NCBI GenBank assembly: GCA_904391375.1
Contig: CAJFMF010000002.1
Location: forward strand, 1-47,698
Length of the DNA: 47,698 nucleotides
Reading direction: 5' to 3'
DNA from: Candidatus Gallimonas faecavium
GTDB taxonomy: Bacteria > Bacillota > Clostridia > Christensenellales > Borkfalkiaceae
Of this stretch, positions 8,150 to 16,821 are shown piece by piece. A program made the translations under genes and the position numbers. How positions within the stretch are numbered: position 1 is the stretch's first letter; every line of letters starts with the position of its first letter. The notes under the pieces are model-generated. The model did no database searches. It had not been told where the DNA came from and was given only the letters and a program-made list of their open reading frames with translations.

Positions 8150-8629
8150 ATGTCCAACACGAAGAAGATCGCGCTCATGTCCACGCTTGTTCTGCTGCTC
8201 GCCGTAACCGCTGTGTTCAATTTCGTGCTTGCGGGAACGAGGACGCAGGATGTAAGTGCCGACGTCGAAGCAAATTACTTCACGACCTATCGCGCCGACC
8301 GCAATTCGACGCGCAGCGAGGAGTTTGTCCAGCTCGACAGCGTCATTTCGGCCTATGACGAAGGGTCGGAGGAGCAGACAGCCGCGCTCAAGCGCAAGCA
8401 GGAGCTCGTGGAGGCCATGGAAGACGAGCTGATCATGGAATCCATCATCAAGTCCATGGGATTTTCGGATGCGGCCGTGGCCATCGGGGATACGGAGAAC
8501 ATCAATGTTTTTGTCAATTCCAATGAATTGACGGACGAAATGGTCACAAAGATCTTCTATGCGCTCGAAGTCGAGCACCAGATCCGCGACGGAAATATTA
8601 TAATTATGCCCGTTTATGCGGAAAGTTGA
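8150..8629 (+). CDS. spoIIIAH: stage III sporulation protein AH
   Basis: SpoIIIAH binds forespore SpoIIQ across the intermembrane space. The 159 residues show an N-terminal membrane anchor (about 8-28), a charged helical region with NSTRSEEFVQLDSVI and KRKQELVEAMEDELIMESIIK, and a C-terminal YscJ/FliF-like domain (MGFSDAAVAIGDTENINVFV to VEHQIRDGNIIIMPVY). A clear Shine-Dalgarno (GAAGGAGA, 8135-8142) precedes ATG, unlike the overlapping genes upstream. It is the last gene of spoIIIA. Confidence 0.94.
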   Translation: MSNTKKIALMSTLVLLLAVTAVFNFVLAGTRTQDVSADVEANYFTTYRADRNSTRSEEFVQLDSVISAYDEGSEEQTAALKRKQELVEAMEDELIMESIIKSMGFSDAAVAIGDTENINVFVNSNELTDEMVTKIFYALEVEHQIRDGNIIIMPVYAES

Positions 8630-8638
8630 AAAAAATAG

Positions 8639-8667
8639 TGGTAATTCCTGAAAAGATGTGCTATAAT
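8639..8667 (+). promoter_or_regulatory. extended -10 promoter before the Asp23 gene
   Basis: TGC directly before TATAAT (8662-8667) makes an extended -10. The -35 position (8639-8644, TGGTAA) is weak. It would let the nusB-folD-ispA-dxs-tlyA group be transcribed in vegetative cells apart from spoIIIA. Confidence 0.5.
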
Positions 8668-8689
8668 GGTTTTCGGAAAGGAGACGGTT

Positions 8690-9064
8690 ATGGCAAGCAT
8701 CAAATACAATCCCAACGGACAGAAGGGGAAAATCACCTATAACTCCGACATTGTCAGCGGAATCATCGTTCTCAGCCTGAAGGAGACGGAGGGAATCGAA
8801 CTGGTTCCGTCCAAGAACAAGGGGATTAAGGTCTGCTTTGAAAAAGAAGGCGTTTTTGTCGACATCTCTGTCATTGCGTATTATGGATACAAGGTGCCGG
8901 AGCTTGCGTTCCGCATCCAGCAGACCATCAAACAGATGGTCGAGTCCATGACGAAATACAAGATCGCCAAAGTGGATGTCCATATCACGAGCGTCATTTT
9001 CCCTGCCGCCAAGTCGGAGGCAGAACCTGCGGCGGAGCCTGCCGATGACGCGGCAAATGCCTGA
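8690..9064 (+). CDS. Asp23/Gls24 family envelope protein (YqhY-like)
   Basis: A 124-residue Asp23/Gls24 family protein. The core GKITYNSDIVSGIIVLSLKETEGIEL, followed by the FEKEGVFVDISVIAYYGYKVPELA region and KVDVHITSV, is typical of B. subtilis YqhY. The C-terminus is an Ala/Glu/Pro-rich tail. ATG 8690 is preferred over an earlier in-frame start because GAAAGGAGA sits just before it. In many Firmicutes yqhY lies between the accBC genes and nusB and is linked to control of fatty-acid synthesis; here accBC is absent, so that role is only inferred. Confidence 0.88.
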   Translation: MASIKYNPNGQKGKITYNSDIVSGIIVLSLKETEGIELVPSKNKGIKVCFEKEGVFVDISVIAYYGYKVPELAFRIQQTIKQMVESMTKYKIAKVDVHITSVIFPAAKSEAEPAAEPADDAANA

Positions 9065-9085
9065 TTGAACTGAACGAATACGGCG

Positions 9086-9115
9086 GCGTTCCCTCTCGCG
9101 TGCGAGGGGGAACGC
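9086..9115 (+). other. strong hairpin without T-tract before nusB
   Basis: GCGTTCCCTCTCGC and GCGAGGGGGAACGC form a near-perfect 14-base inverted repeat with a very short loop and one G-T pair. No T-run follows, and the nusB Shine-Dalgarno begins a few bases downstream. It may be an RNA processing or stability element or a partial terminator. Confidence 0.55.
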
Positions 9116-9133
9116 TTGCATGAGGAAAACATT

Positions 9134-9526
9134 ATGAGAAATGACGCGCGCGAAGCCGCTTTCAAGATTATCTTTGCCGATCTGTTCGGAAACGACGGGG
9201 AAAAGAATTTCCGCGCCGCCCTTTATCGGCAGGCAAAACTCAGCGAAGAGGAGTGTTCTTTTGCGGAACACCTTTTTCAGACCTATCGCGCTCACAAAGA
9301 AGAACTCTCCGGACAGTTGGCGGGCGCCGTGACGCGGTACGCCGATTATCGCATTTATCCTGCGGATCGTGCCGCGCTTTTGCTTGCGCTCACGGAAATT
9401 AACTACTGCGACGATATTCCGCCCGTTGTATCCGTTTCGGAGGCAACGGCGCTTGCGCGCAAATATTCCACGGAACATTCTGCCGATTTTGTCAACGGCG
9501 TCCTCGGAGGAATCATCAACAAATGA
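9134..9526 (+). CDS. nusB: transcription antitermination factor NusB
   Basis: NusB binds boxA RNA with S10 (NusE) to promote rRNA antitermination. The 130-residue product is all-helical in character with REAAFKIIFADLF at the start, YADYRIYPADRAALLLALTEI in the middle and ARKYSTEHSADFVNGVLGGII at the end, all standard NusB features. ATG 9134 is chosen over an upstream TTG because GAGGAAA sits directly before it. The stop overlaps the folD start (ATGA). Confidence 0.93.
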   Translation: MRNDAREAAFKIIFADLFGNDGEKNFRAALYRQAKLSEEECSFAEHLFQTYRAHKEELSGQLAGAVTRYADYRIYPADRAALLLALTEINYCDDIPPVVSVSEATALARKYSTEHSADFVNGVLGGIINK

Positions 9527-10368
9527 CGTGCATTGACGGAAAAAAGATCGCCGCAGAGATCCGCGCCGAGCTTCGCGATGAGGTCGCACGTTTTACACGG
9601 CAAAGCGGGAAAACGGTCGGGCTTGCCGTAGTTCTGGTAGGCGACGATCCTGCGTCGGCTGTATATGTACGGAATAAGATCCGTGCCTGCGAAGAAGTCG
9701 GAATCCGATCGTTTGCCTATACGCTTCCTGCCGATGCATCTCAAAGCGCCGTCGAAGCGCTGGTTACCGAATTGGCTTCCGACAACGCGGTTGACGGGAT
9801 TCTTGTACAATTACCGCTGCCTGCGCACCTCGACGGGGAGCGCATTCTTTCTCTGATTCCGCCCGCAAAAGACGTGGACGGATTTACCGCGGAAAATCTC
9901 GGTCGGCTCGTCTGCGGGGAACGCGGCCCGGTTGCGTGTACGCCTTTAGGTGTCATGGAGCTTTTGCGGCGTTCCGGGATTGACCCGGACGGCATGCATG
10001 CGGTTGTCGTCGGGCGGAGCAACATTGTCGGAAAGCCTATGGCCATGCTTTTGCTCAATGCCAACGCGACGGTGACCGTCTGTCATACGCATACCAAAGA
10101 GCTTGCAAAGGTGTGTGCGCAGGCAGATCTCTTGATTTCGGCAGTCGGCGTCCCTGCGTTTATTACCGCGGACATGGTAAAAGAGGGTGCCGTCGTCATC
10201 GATGTCGGCATTAGCCGCAAGGACGGAAAGCTGAAAGGGGATGTCGACTTTGATGCCGTTGCGCCGAAGACGTCTTGCATCACGCCTGTTCCGGGCGGGG
10301 TCGGGCCGATGACGATTGCGATGCTTTTGAAGAATACGCTCACCTGTGCCATGAGGTCTGCGAAATGA
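9523..10368 (+). CDS. folD: bifunctional methylenetetrahydrofolate dehydrogenase/cyclohydrolase FolD
   Basis: FolD interconverts 5,10-methylene-, methenyl- and 10-formyl-tetrahydrofolate using NADP. At 281 residues it is full length. The catalytic lysine is in YVRNKIRACEEVGI; VDGILVQLPLP, GRSNIVGKPMAMLL (dinucleotide binding) and PVPGGVGPMTIAML are all present. It is coupled to nusB upstream (ATGA) and to ispA downstream (ATGA). In B. subtilis xseA and xseB separate folD from ispA; here nothing intervenes. Confidence 0.97.
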   Translation: MTCIDGKKIAAEIRAELRDEVARFTRQSGKTVGLAVVLVGDDPASAVYVRNKIRACEEVGIRSFAYTLPADASQSAVEALVTELASDNAVDGILVQLPLPAHLDGERILSLIPPAKDVDGFTAENLGRLVCGERGPVACTPLGVMELLRRSGIDPDGMHAVVVGRSNIVGKPMAMLLLNANATVTVCHTHTKELAKVCAQADLLISAVGVPAFITADMVKEGAVVIDVGISRKDGKLKGDVDFDAVAPKTSCITPVPGGVGPMTIAMLLKNTLTCAMRSAK

Positions 10369-11237
10369 ACTTTCAGGAACAATTTGAAATTTACCGCACA
10401 CATTTTGAGACATATCTCGAAAATCGGTGCGCGGGTATGGCTTTTGAGCCGCAAATTCTCACGGAGAGTATGCGTTATTCCCTGTTATCCGGGGGGAAGC
10501 GCATACGCCCCGTGCTCTTTTTTTCCGCATTGGAGGCGTTCGGGCTCTCTTTTGCGGGCGAGGAGCCTTTGGCGTTTGCGCTCGAGTGCATTCACACATA
10601 TTCCCTCATTCATGACGATCTTCCCGCAATGGACAACGACGATTTTCGCCGCGGACGTCCGTCCAATCACAAGGTGTTCGGAGAAGCCAACGCCATTCTG
10701 GCGGGGGATGCGTTGCTCTCGTATGCATTTGACTGTATGCTGTCGGAATGCGGCAGAGACCGCGCACATCTTTGCGCGGCGCAGGCGCTTTCGCGCGCGG
10801 CGGGAGCGGAAGGAATGGTGGCGGGACAATCACTCGATCTGCTCTCTACGGGAAAGCCCGGAGACGAGAAGGCTCTGCTTGCGATCTATCGCAACAAGAC
10901 GGGGCGGCTCATTGCGGCGCCCGTTGTAATGGCGGCTATTCTTTCGGGGCAATATCAGAAAGAGGCGGAGGCGTTCGGCCTTGCGCTCGGGGCGCTGTTC
11001 CAACTGACGGACGATATTCTCGATGCGGTCGGGAATCGTGCCGCGCTCGGAAAGTCGATCGGAAAGGATGCACAGGAAGGAAAACTGACGGCGGTATCCG
11101 TTTATGGGTTGGAAGGTGCGCGCCGCCGGGCGGATGAATCCGCGCGCAAATGTCTGGATGTACTGCATACGATGGAATCGGCGGACACAGGATTTCTGAC
11201 GCAACTGACGGAATATGTACGCGGACGAGATCGTTGA
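10365..11237 (+). CDS. ispA: polyprenyl (farnesyl/geranyl) diphosphate synthase
   Basis: A 290-residue trans-isoprenyl diphosphate synthase. The first aspartate-rich motif is IHDDLPAMDNDDFRRG and the second LTDDILD; LLSGGKRIRP near the start and GQSLDL in the middle are typical. Length and the neighbouring dxs fit farnesyl diphosphate synthase (IspA) for the MEP-derived isoprenoid pathway, but chain length cannot be proved from sequence by eye. ATG 10365 overlaps the folD stop; an earlier in-frame start would run deep into folD. Confidence 0.92.
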   Translation: MNFQEQFEIYRTHFETYLENRCAGMAFEPQILTESMRYSLLSGGKRIRPVLFFSALEAFGLSFAGEEPLAFALECIHTYSLIHDDLPAMDNDDFRRGRPSNHKVFGEANAILAGDALLSYAFDCMLSECGRDRAHLCAAQALSRAAGAEGMVAGQSLDLLSTGKPGDEKALLAIYRNKTGRLIAAPVVMAAILSGQYQKEAEAFGLALGALFQLTDDILDAVGNRAALGKSIGKDAQEGKLTAVSVYGLEGARRRADESARKCLDVLHTMESADTGFLTQLTEYVRGRDR

Positions 11238-11254
11238 CATAGAGGGGAGAATGC

Positions 11255-12961
11255 ATGGACGTCATTACGCGAGAGGAGCTGAAGTCAGCTTCTTTTTCTC
11301 AACTTCAAAATGATTGCGAAGCATTGCGGAAGGAGATTTTTGATACGGTATCGGTACGCGGCGGGCATCTGGCGTCCAATCTCGGCGTCGTAGAGCTCAC
11401 GGTCGCATTGCATCGCGTGTTTTGTTTTCCCGAAGATAAAATTGTCTTTGATGTCGGACATCAATGTTACGCACACAAACTTCTTTCCGACCGTGCGGAG
11501 CGCTTTTCGACGCTGCGGAGCCGCGGCGGAATTTCCGGCTTCCCCAAACGTTCGGAGAGTCCGTATGACAGCTATGAAACGGGCCACGCGGGCACGGCGA
11601 TTTCCGCCGCGCTCGGAATCGCAAAGGCGCGCGATTTAAAGGGTGAAGACTTTTGCGTGATCGCCTTGGTCGGAGACGGCTCTTTCAATAACGGGCTCAT
11701 CTATGAGGCGCTGAACAGTCTGAAAATTCTCAAGACGCGCATTCTCATCGTGCTGAACGACAACGGCATGTCCATCTCGCCCACGGTCGGCGGGACGCAT
11801 GAAGTGCTTTCCGAGCTCAAAGAAGGAAACGGCCCTTTGGCGGACGTCGCTCTGTTCGAGCGCTACGGACTGCACTACATGGGGGTGTACAACGGGAACG
11901 ATTTTTCCGAGCTGCTTCCCGCCATGGAACAGGCAAAATCGCTCCTGTCGACGCAAAGCGTGCTATTGCATGTCACGACGCGCAAAGGACAGGGGTATGC
12001 CTTTTGCGAACAGTGTCCCGACCGCACACACGGCGTCTCGCCCAATCGTCCCGGAAAAGAGTATTCCGCCGCACTCGGAGAGGAATTGAACGCCCTTGCG
12101 GAAAAAGATCCCCGCATCGTTGCCGTGACGGCTGCCATGACCGACTCGTTGGGTCTGCGTCCCTTTTTCAATGCGTTTCCGGAACGGGCGTTCGACGTCG
12201 GGATTTGCGAGGAACATGCCTGCGTTCTGTCCGCAGCGCTTGCGACGGAGGGGATGCATCCCTATTATGCGATCTATTCCACCTTCCTGCAGCGCGCGTA
12301 CGACGAAGTCATCCATGATGTCTGCGGGCAGAATCTGCCCGTCACATTCTGTATCGATCGTGCGGGAATCACGGGAGCGGACGGAGAAACGCATCAGGGC
12401 GTGTTTGACCTTTCCTATCTTGCTCCCGTTCCGAACCTGACCATCGCAATCCCGTCCAATATTTCGGAATTTCGCGCCATGCTCCGCCTGAGCGCATCTT
12501 ATCCCGCGCCGCTCGCCATCCGCTATCCGCGCGAGGGCGAGGAAGGTGAATTTTTGCCTGTCGAAATCGGGAAATTTGCTATTTTGCACAGTAATACGAC
12601 AGACACAATCATCTATGCGGCGGGGGAGCGCTGTATAAAGCTCGCCGCAAGCGTTCTCTCGGCCGCCGAAGCGCAGGGAACGGGATTTACCTTGGTCAAT
12701 GCGCGCTTCTTGAAGCCGATTGACCGCGATTTTATTCTTTCCCGCAAGGAGAAGTATGTGATCACGATCGAGGACAATGTCTGTATCGGAGGCCTCGGCG
12801 ATGCGGTCGCCCGCGTTCTGCGTGGAAGCGACAAGGTCATACAAAGTCTTGGAATTGACGATACCTTCCTGCCGCACGGGACCGTGCAGGAGCTCGCCGA
12901 AGAGTGCGGGTTGAACAAGAAAAATCTTTTGTCCTGTCTGTTAGATTGCCATGCGCGCTGA
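11255..12961 (+). CDS. dxs: 1-deoxy-D-xylulose-5-phosphate synthase
   Basis: Dxs condenses pyruvate and glyceraldehyde 3-phosphate with thiamine diphosphate, the first step of the MEP isoprenoid pathway. The 568 residues are shorter than the common 620. FDVGHQCYAHKLL, GHAGTAISAALG and the ThDP motif GDGSFNNGLIYEALN with LNDNGMSISPTVGG are visible. The transketolase pyrimidine domain has EEHACVLSAALATEG and GADGETHQGVFD. The ThDP motif differs from the usual GDGALTGGMAYEALN but keeps the key residues. GAGGGGAG upstream is the ribosome-binding site. The last 11 bases overlap tlyA. Confidence 0.95.
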   Translation: MDVITREELKSASFSQLQNDCEALRKEIFDTVSVRGGHLASNLGVVELTVALHRVFCFPEDKIVFDVGHQCYAHKLLSDRAERFSTLRSRGGISGFPKRSESPYDSYETGHAGTAISAALGIAKARDLKGEDFCVIALVGDGSFNNGLIYEALNSLKILKTRILIVLNDNGMSISPTVGGTHEVLSELKEGNGPLADVALFERYGLHYMGVYNGNDFSELLPAMEQAKSLLSTQSVLLHVTTRKGQGYAFCEQCPDRTHGVSPNRPGKEYSAALGEELNALAEKDPRIVAVTAAMTDSLGLRPFFNAFPERAFDVGICEEHACVLSAALATEGMHPYYAIYSTFLQRAYDEVIHDVCGQNLPVTFCIDRAGITGADGETHQGVFDLSYLAPVPNLTIAIPSNISEFRAMLRLSASYPAPLAIRYPREGEEGEFLPVEIGKFAILHSNTTDTIIYAAGERCIKLAASVLSAAEAQGTGFTLVNARFLKPIDRDFILSRKEKYVITIEDNVCIGGLGDAVARVLRGSDKVIQSLGIDDTFLPHGTVQELAEECGLNKKNLLSCLLDCHAR

Positions 12962-13712
12962 TCTCTTTTTTGCTGAAAAATACGGGTCGAGAACGCGTGC
13001 GAAAGATGTCCTGAAAGAGGGACGTATTTTGCGGAACGGAAAGCCTCTTTCTCCGTCCGATGAAGTACAGCCGACCGATACTTTCTGCTTTCTTGAAGAG
13101 GGCATACAATATGTTTCGCGCGGCGGGTATAAACTCGTGCGCGGCCTCGACGTGTTCGGAGAGAGCGTTGATGGAATGGTCTTTGCGGATCTGGGCGCCA
13201 GTACGGGCGGATTCACCGAAGTGCTCCTTCGCCGCAAGGCAAGGCATGTCTATGCGGTGGATGTCGGAAAGGCGCAGCTTGCTCCGTCGTTGGCCGCCGA
13301 CACGCGCGTGACGGTCATGGATGAGACAAACGCGCGCTATCTTACGGCAGACATGTTTGAGGAACCCCTGGACGGCGTTGTTTCCGATCTCAGCTTTATT
13401 TCTCTGCGGCTTGTTCTGCCTGCGGTTGCGGCGATCCTTCCCGCGCAAGGGAAGGCGTTTGTCCTGTTCAAGCCGCAATTTGAATGCGGCGGAAAGGGGC
13501 TCGGCAAAAGCGGCATTCTTCCGACCCGTTGTCATCGGGATCTGCTTGCCGACTTTTACGCATTTTGTCTTACGCTTTCGCTTTCCCCGCGTGCGGTCGT
13601 CTGTGCGCCCGTCGTCCCCCGCAAAAATGTGGAATACATCGTTTTTTTGCAGAAGAACGCCGAACCGATTGCTCCGCAGTTATTTCTGAAGGAAGCAGAA
13701 CGCCTTTTTTGA
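12951..13712 (+). CDS. tlyA: TlyA family rRNA methyltransferase (YqxC)
   Basis: A 253-residue protein with an N-terminal S4 RNA-binding domain (residues 1-60, RADLFFAEKYGSRTRAKDVLKEG) and a FtsJ-like methyltransferase domain (FADLGASTGGFTEVLL, DVGKAQL, VVSDLSFISL). Family members of this layout methylate ribosomal RNA 2'-hydroxyls, and some also act as haemolysins; the target here is inferred. Its place after dxs and before nadK/argR/recN is conserved in Firmicutes. Confidence 0.93.
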   Translation: MRADLFFAEKYGSRTRAKDVLKEGRILRNGKPLSPSDEVQPTDTFCFLEEGIQYVSRGGYKLVRGLDVFGESVDGMVFADLGASTGGFTEVLLRRKARHVYAVDVGKAQLAPSLAADTRVTVMDETNARYLTADMFEEPLDGVVSDLSFISLRLVLPAVAAILPAQGKAFVLFKPQFECGGKGLGKSGILPTRCHRDLLADFYAFCLTLSLSPRAVVCAPVVPRKNVEYIVFLQKNAEPIAPQLFLKEAERLF

Positions 13713-13734
13713 GTGGTAATTTTTTGAAAACCTC

Positions 13735-13763
13735 TTGCATATATGCAGGATTTGTTTTATAAT
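13735..13763 (+). promoter_or_regulatory. sigma-A promoter of nadK-argR-recN
   Basis: TTGCAT (13735-13740), a 17-base spacer, then TATAAT (13758-13763). The ATG of nadK follows after only seven bases, so the predicted transcript starts at or one base before the start codon. Confidence 0.8.
13736..13747. promoter_or_regulatory. palindrome over the nadK -35, possible operator
   Basis: TGCATATATGCA is a perfect 12-base palindrome that overlaps the -35 box. Because argR is the second gene of this operon, autoregulation by ArgR is one reading, but the palindrome does not match the known 18-base ARG box well. It could also be chance. Confidence 0.3.
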
Positions 13764-13770
13764 AGTGAAA

Positions 13771-14559
13771 ATGAAGATCGGTATTTTTTACAATCGGGAT
13801 CAGGCAGATTGTTTTGTCGCGCAATCGCTTGCCTCTGCCATCCGACAAGAAGGGCATCTCGTACAGATCTTTTCGGACCTGGATGAGATTGGCGGCGTGA
13901 ATCGGCTGGTTGCGCTGGGCGGAGACGGCACGATGCTCCGCACGGCAAAGCGTGCTTCGGCGCTTGCCATTCCCATCGTCGGCGTAAATTTCGGCCGTCT
14001 CGGATTTCTGACGGAGTTTGAACGGGACGAGCTTTTTTCCGTCGTCCCGCTTGTCTTGGACGAGCATTGCGCGCGGCTGGAGCGCTCTATGCTGGAGGTG
14101 GAGCTCAACGGAAAAACATTTGAGTGCCTCAACGAGCTGGCGCTCCTGCACCCTGTCGCGCCGAAACACGAAAATAAGGTTGTAACGATCTCGGTGACCA
14201 TTGACGGAAGTCATGCGGGAGAATTTACGGCAGACGGACTGATTGTCACGACGCCGACGGGCTCCACGGCATATTCGCTGTCTGCCGGGGGGAGCATTAT
14301 GACGCCGGACTGTGCGACCTTTCAGCTTACCCCCGTATGCGCGTTTTCGATGCGGAGCCGTCCGATTGCATATTCCGATAAAAGTGAGCTCGGTTTTTCC
14401 TTGCCGCAAGGCGCGCTCGTCCTTTACGGAGACGGCGTATATCTCGGCGAAGCGGGGGCACAGGACAAGCTGGTCGTAAGGAAGTCCGTCCGTTCCGCGA
14501 CATTCCTTACGCGCGGAATCAGCGAGTATTTTCGTCGTCTGACGCAAAAAATCAGTTGA
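13771..14559 (+). CDS. nadK: NAD kinase
   Basis: NadK phosphorylates NAD to NADP. The product of 262 residues begins MKIGIFYNRD, the standard N-terminus, so ATG 13771 is preferred. GTG 13765 two codons earlier is the only close alternative. The GGDGT motif is LGGDGTML near residue 50 and the second signature is TPTGSTAYSLSAGG near 170. There is no Shine-Dalgarno; the -10 box ends seven bases before the ATG. The stop lies 14 bases before the argR start. Confidence 0.95.
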   Translation: MKIGIFYNRDQADCFVAQSLASAIRQEGHLVQIFSDLDEIGGVNRLVALGGDGTMLRTAKRASALAIPIVGVNFGRLGFLTEFERDELFSVVPLVLDEHCARLERSMLEVELNGKTFECLNELALLHPVAPKHENKVVTISVTIDGSHAGEFTADGLIVTTPTGSTAYSLSAGGSIMTPDCATFQLTPVCAFSMRSRPIAYSDKSELGFSLPQGALVLYGDGVYLGEAGAQDKLVVRKSVRSATFLTRGISEYFRRLTQKIS

Positions 14560-14573
14560 AATGGAGGACGTTT

Positions 14574-15029
14574 ATGTCAAGAAACCTTCGCCATGAGACA
14601 ATTTTATCCCTGATCGAAGAAAAGGAGATCGAAACGCAGGAAGAACTCTGCCAGGAACTTGCGGCGCACGGATATGCCGTGACGCAGGCGACTGTCTCGC
14701 GCGATGTGAAAGACCTGCGTCTTTTCAAGGTGCGCGGAAAAGAAAAGCGTTTCCGCTATGCCTGCGTACGGGAAAACGAGGGGGGACTCTCCGACAAAAT
14801 GCGCGCGCTTTTTCGCACCTGCGTCGTCAGCATCCGCGCGGTCGGAAATCTTGTCGTCCTCAAAACGCTTCCCGGGAGCGGGCCCAATGCCGGGGTTGTC
14901 ATCGATGAACTTGCGTACCGTGAAGTGGTCGGCTCCATTGCCGGCGACGACACCGTCCTGCTTATCTGCGAAACGGCGGCCGAAGGCGGCGAAATTGCCG
15001 AACGGCTCTCCGCGATCGTGAAGGGCTGA
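14574..15029 (+). CDS. argR: arginine repressor ArgR/AhrC
   Basis: ArgR senses arginine and controls its synthesis and breakdown. The 151-residue product has an N-terminal winged helix (IETQEELCQELAAHGYAVTQATVSRDVKDL) and a C-terminal arginine-binding hexamer domain with GSIAGDDTVLLIC. ATG 14574 is chosen for the GGAGG at 14562-14566. The gene lies between nadK and recN as in many Firmicutes. Confidence 0.95.
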   Translation: MSRNLRHETILSLIEEKEIETQEELCQELAAHGYAVTQATVSRDVKDLRLFKVRGKEKRFRYACVRENEGGLSDKMRALFRTCVVSIRAVGNLVVLKTLPGSGPNAGVVIDELAYREVVGSIAGDDTVLLICETAAEGGEIAERLSAIVKG

Positions 15030-15039
15030 GGGGAGAAAC

Positions 15040-16737
15040 ATGCTTCAGCGACTTGTCATGCGCAACGTTGCGCTGATCGACCAGGCGGAACTGGAATTTT
15101 CCGAAGGTCTGAATGTACTCTCGGGAGAGACGGGCGCGGGAAAGTCCGTGATTCTGGACGCGATCGACTTTGTGCTCGGAGCAAAAGCGGATCGCGGCAT
15201 GATTCGCTCCGGAGAGGATTTCTGCACGGTGCGCGCAGAGTTCTCTGTTACCGATGAGCGCGTCGATGCCGTCCTTGCCGAATACGATATCGAATCGGGA
15301 GAAACGCTGATCCTGTCCAGAAAACTGACATCGGACGGGAAGAGTTCGCTTCGTCTCAACGGATGTGCCGTAACTGCCGCCATGCTGCGCCGCATCACTT
15401 CTCTTCTGGTAGACGTCCATGGACAGAGTGAGCACTTTTATCTTCTGCGGGAAGCGAACCAACTGCGGCTCCTTGACGCGGTTGCGGGAGCGCCCGTTTC
15501 CGAATGCAAAAAAACGCTTGCGGGACAGCTTTCCGAGCGACGAACGATTCTTGCGGATCGGGAAAAACTTGGCGGAGACGAAGGCGAACGCGAACGCAGG
15601 CTGGACATTCTGAAGTTTCAGATCGAGGAGATCGAGCGCGCCGATTTGCGGGAGGGTGAGGAAGAGGAGCTGATTGCCTTCCGTGAAAAATTCCGCAATG
15701 CCGAAAAGATTCTCGATGCGCTTGGCGCGGTGCGCCAATATCTGGCGGAGGACGGCGGAGGGACGGATTTGCTGCGCAGTGCGGGCAGGAACCTTTCGCC
15801 GATTGCTCGCCTGGACGAGCGCTATTCTGCGCTTGCCGACCGAATCGAAAATGCGGCCGCTGAAGTAGAGGATATTGCCGCAACGGCGGAAGATCTTGCG
15901 GCGGAACTCGATGTCGATGAGCGGGAAGCGGAACGCGTGGAAGCGCGTCTGGACGAGCTTCGCGCATTAAAAAAGAAGTACGGCGGATCTGTTTCCGAAG
16001 CGCTTGCATTTCTTTCGCGGGCGAGGGAAGAGTTCGACATGCTCTCGGATAGCGAAGCGCAGTTTGAACGGCTCGGAAAGCGGTTGCAGGAGATCGACGA
16101 TGCGATCTATTCTACCTGTGTTTCTCTTCAGGAAGCGCGGAAAAAAGCGGCTGCGGGATTTACTTCACGGGTCGTCAAGGAACTCGCTACATTGAATATT
16201 GCGTCGCCGCAGTTCGAGATCCGTTTCGGGACATTTGCGCGCGAAGACGTCTCGCGCGCAACGGCAGAGGGACTGGGCGAGGTCACATTTTTGTTCTCGG
16301 CCAATGCCGGCGAGCCGCTCAAAGAGCTTGGCAAGATCATCAGCGGCGGCGAGATGAGCCGGTTTATGCTGGCAATTAAGACGCAGCTCTCCGCCGTCAA
16401 TGCCATCGGAACATATATTTTTGATGAAATTGACGCGGGGATCGGCGGCAAGACGGCGCGTGTGGTCGGAGAAAAATTCTGTAAAATAGCCAGAAATGTG
16501 CAGATCATAGCGGTATCGCACCTTGCGCAGATTGCGGCGTTTGCCGACCGCGAATTCTACATCGAGAAAATTGAATCGGACGGACGAACATACACCGTCG
16601 TCCATACCGTCGAAGATGAATCGCGCGTGCGCGAGATCGCTCGTCTGATCGGAGGAGACCCGGAGAGCAAGACGGCGCAGCTTCACGCAAAAGAGCTTCT
16701 TGATAACGCCGCGGCATATAAGAAATCATTGAAATAA
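15040..16737 (+). CDS. recN: DNA repair protein RecN
   Basis: RecN is an SMC-like ATPase that acts early in double-strand break repair. The 565 residues show Walker A GETGAGKS (about 29-36), a long charged coiled-coil region (about 150-380), the ABC signature SGGEMSRFMLAIK near 435 and Walker B IFDEIDAGIGGKTA near 460. The ribosome-binding site GAGGGGAG precedes ATG 15040. I see no LexA box directly before recN; if it is in the SOS regulon here, control would have to act elsewhere. Confidence 0.96.
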   Translation: MLQRLVMRNVALIDQAELEFSEGLNVLSGETGAGKSVILDAIDFVLGAKADRGMIRSGEDFCTVRAEFSVTDERVDAVLAEYDIESGETLILSRKLTSDGKSSLRLNGCAVTAAMLRRITSLLVDVHGQSEHFYLLREANQLRLLDAVAGAPVSECKKTLAGQLSERRTILADREKLGGDEGERERRLDILKFQIEEIERADLREGEEEELIAFREKFRNAEKILDALGAVRQYLAEDGGGTDLLRSAGRNLSPIARLDERYSALADRIENAAAEVEDIAATAEDLAAELDVDEREAERVEARLDELRALKKKYGGSVSEALAFLSRAREEFDMLSDSEAQFERLGKRLQEIDDAIYSTCVSLQEARKKAAAGFTSRVVKELATLNIASPQFEIRFGTFAREDVSRATAEGLGEVTFLFSANAGEPLKELGKIISGGEMSRFMLAIKTQLSAVNAIGTYIFDEIDAGIGGKTARVVGEKFCKIARNVQIIAVSHLAQIAAFADREFYIEKIESDGRTYTVVHTVEDESRVREIARLIGGDPESKTAQLHAKELLDNAAAYKKSLK

Positions 16738-16764
16738 CGGTTTATTTTGGCGAATTTCGCTCGT

Positions 16765-16794
16765 GCATAGAATGATTTCAGTTTACGCAAATTG
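16765..16794 (+). promoter_or_regulatory. candidate forespore (sigma-F type) promoter of spoIVB
   Basis: GCATA (16765-16769) matches the sigma-F/G -35 pattern GYATA. After 15 bases, ACGCAAATTG (16785-16794) fits the last six positions of GGNNANAHTR but lacks the leading GG. B. subtilis spoIVB is transcribed in the forespore, which fits. Confidence 0.4.
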
Positions 16795-16821
16795 ACTTCT
16801 GTATAGAAAACGGAGGTCGGA

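Noticed and set aside
8015-9589. Minus-strand open frame of 524 codons across spoIIIAG to nusB
   Set aside because: It lies opposite four conserved genes and looks like composition-driven shadow.
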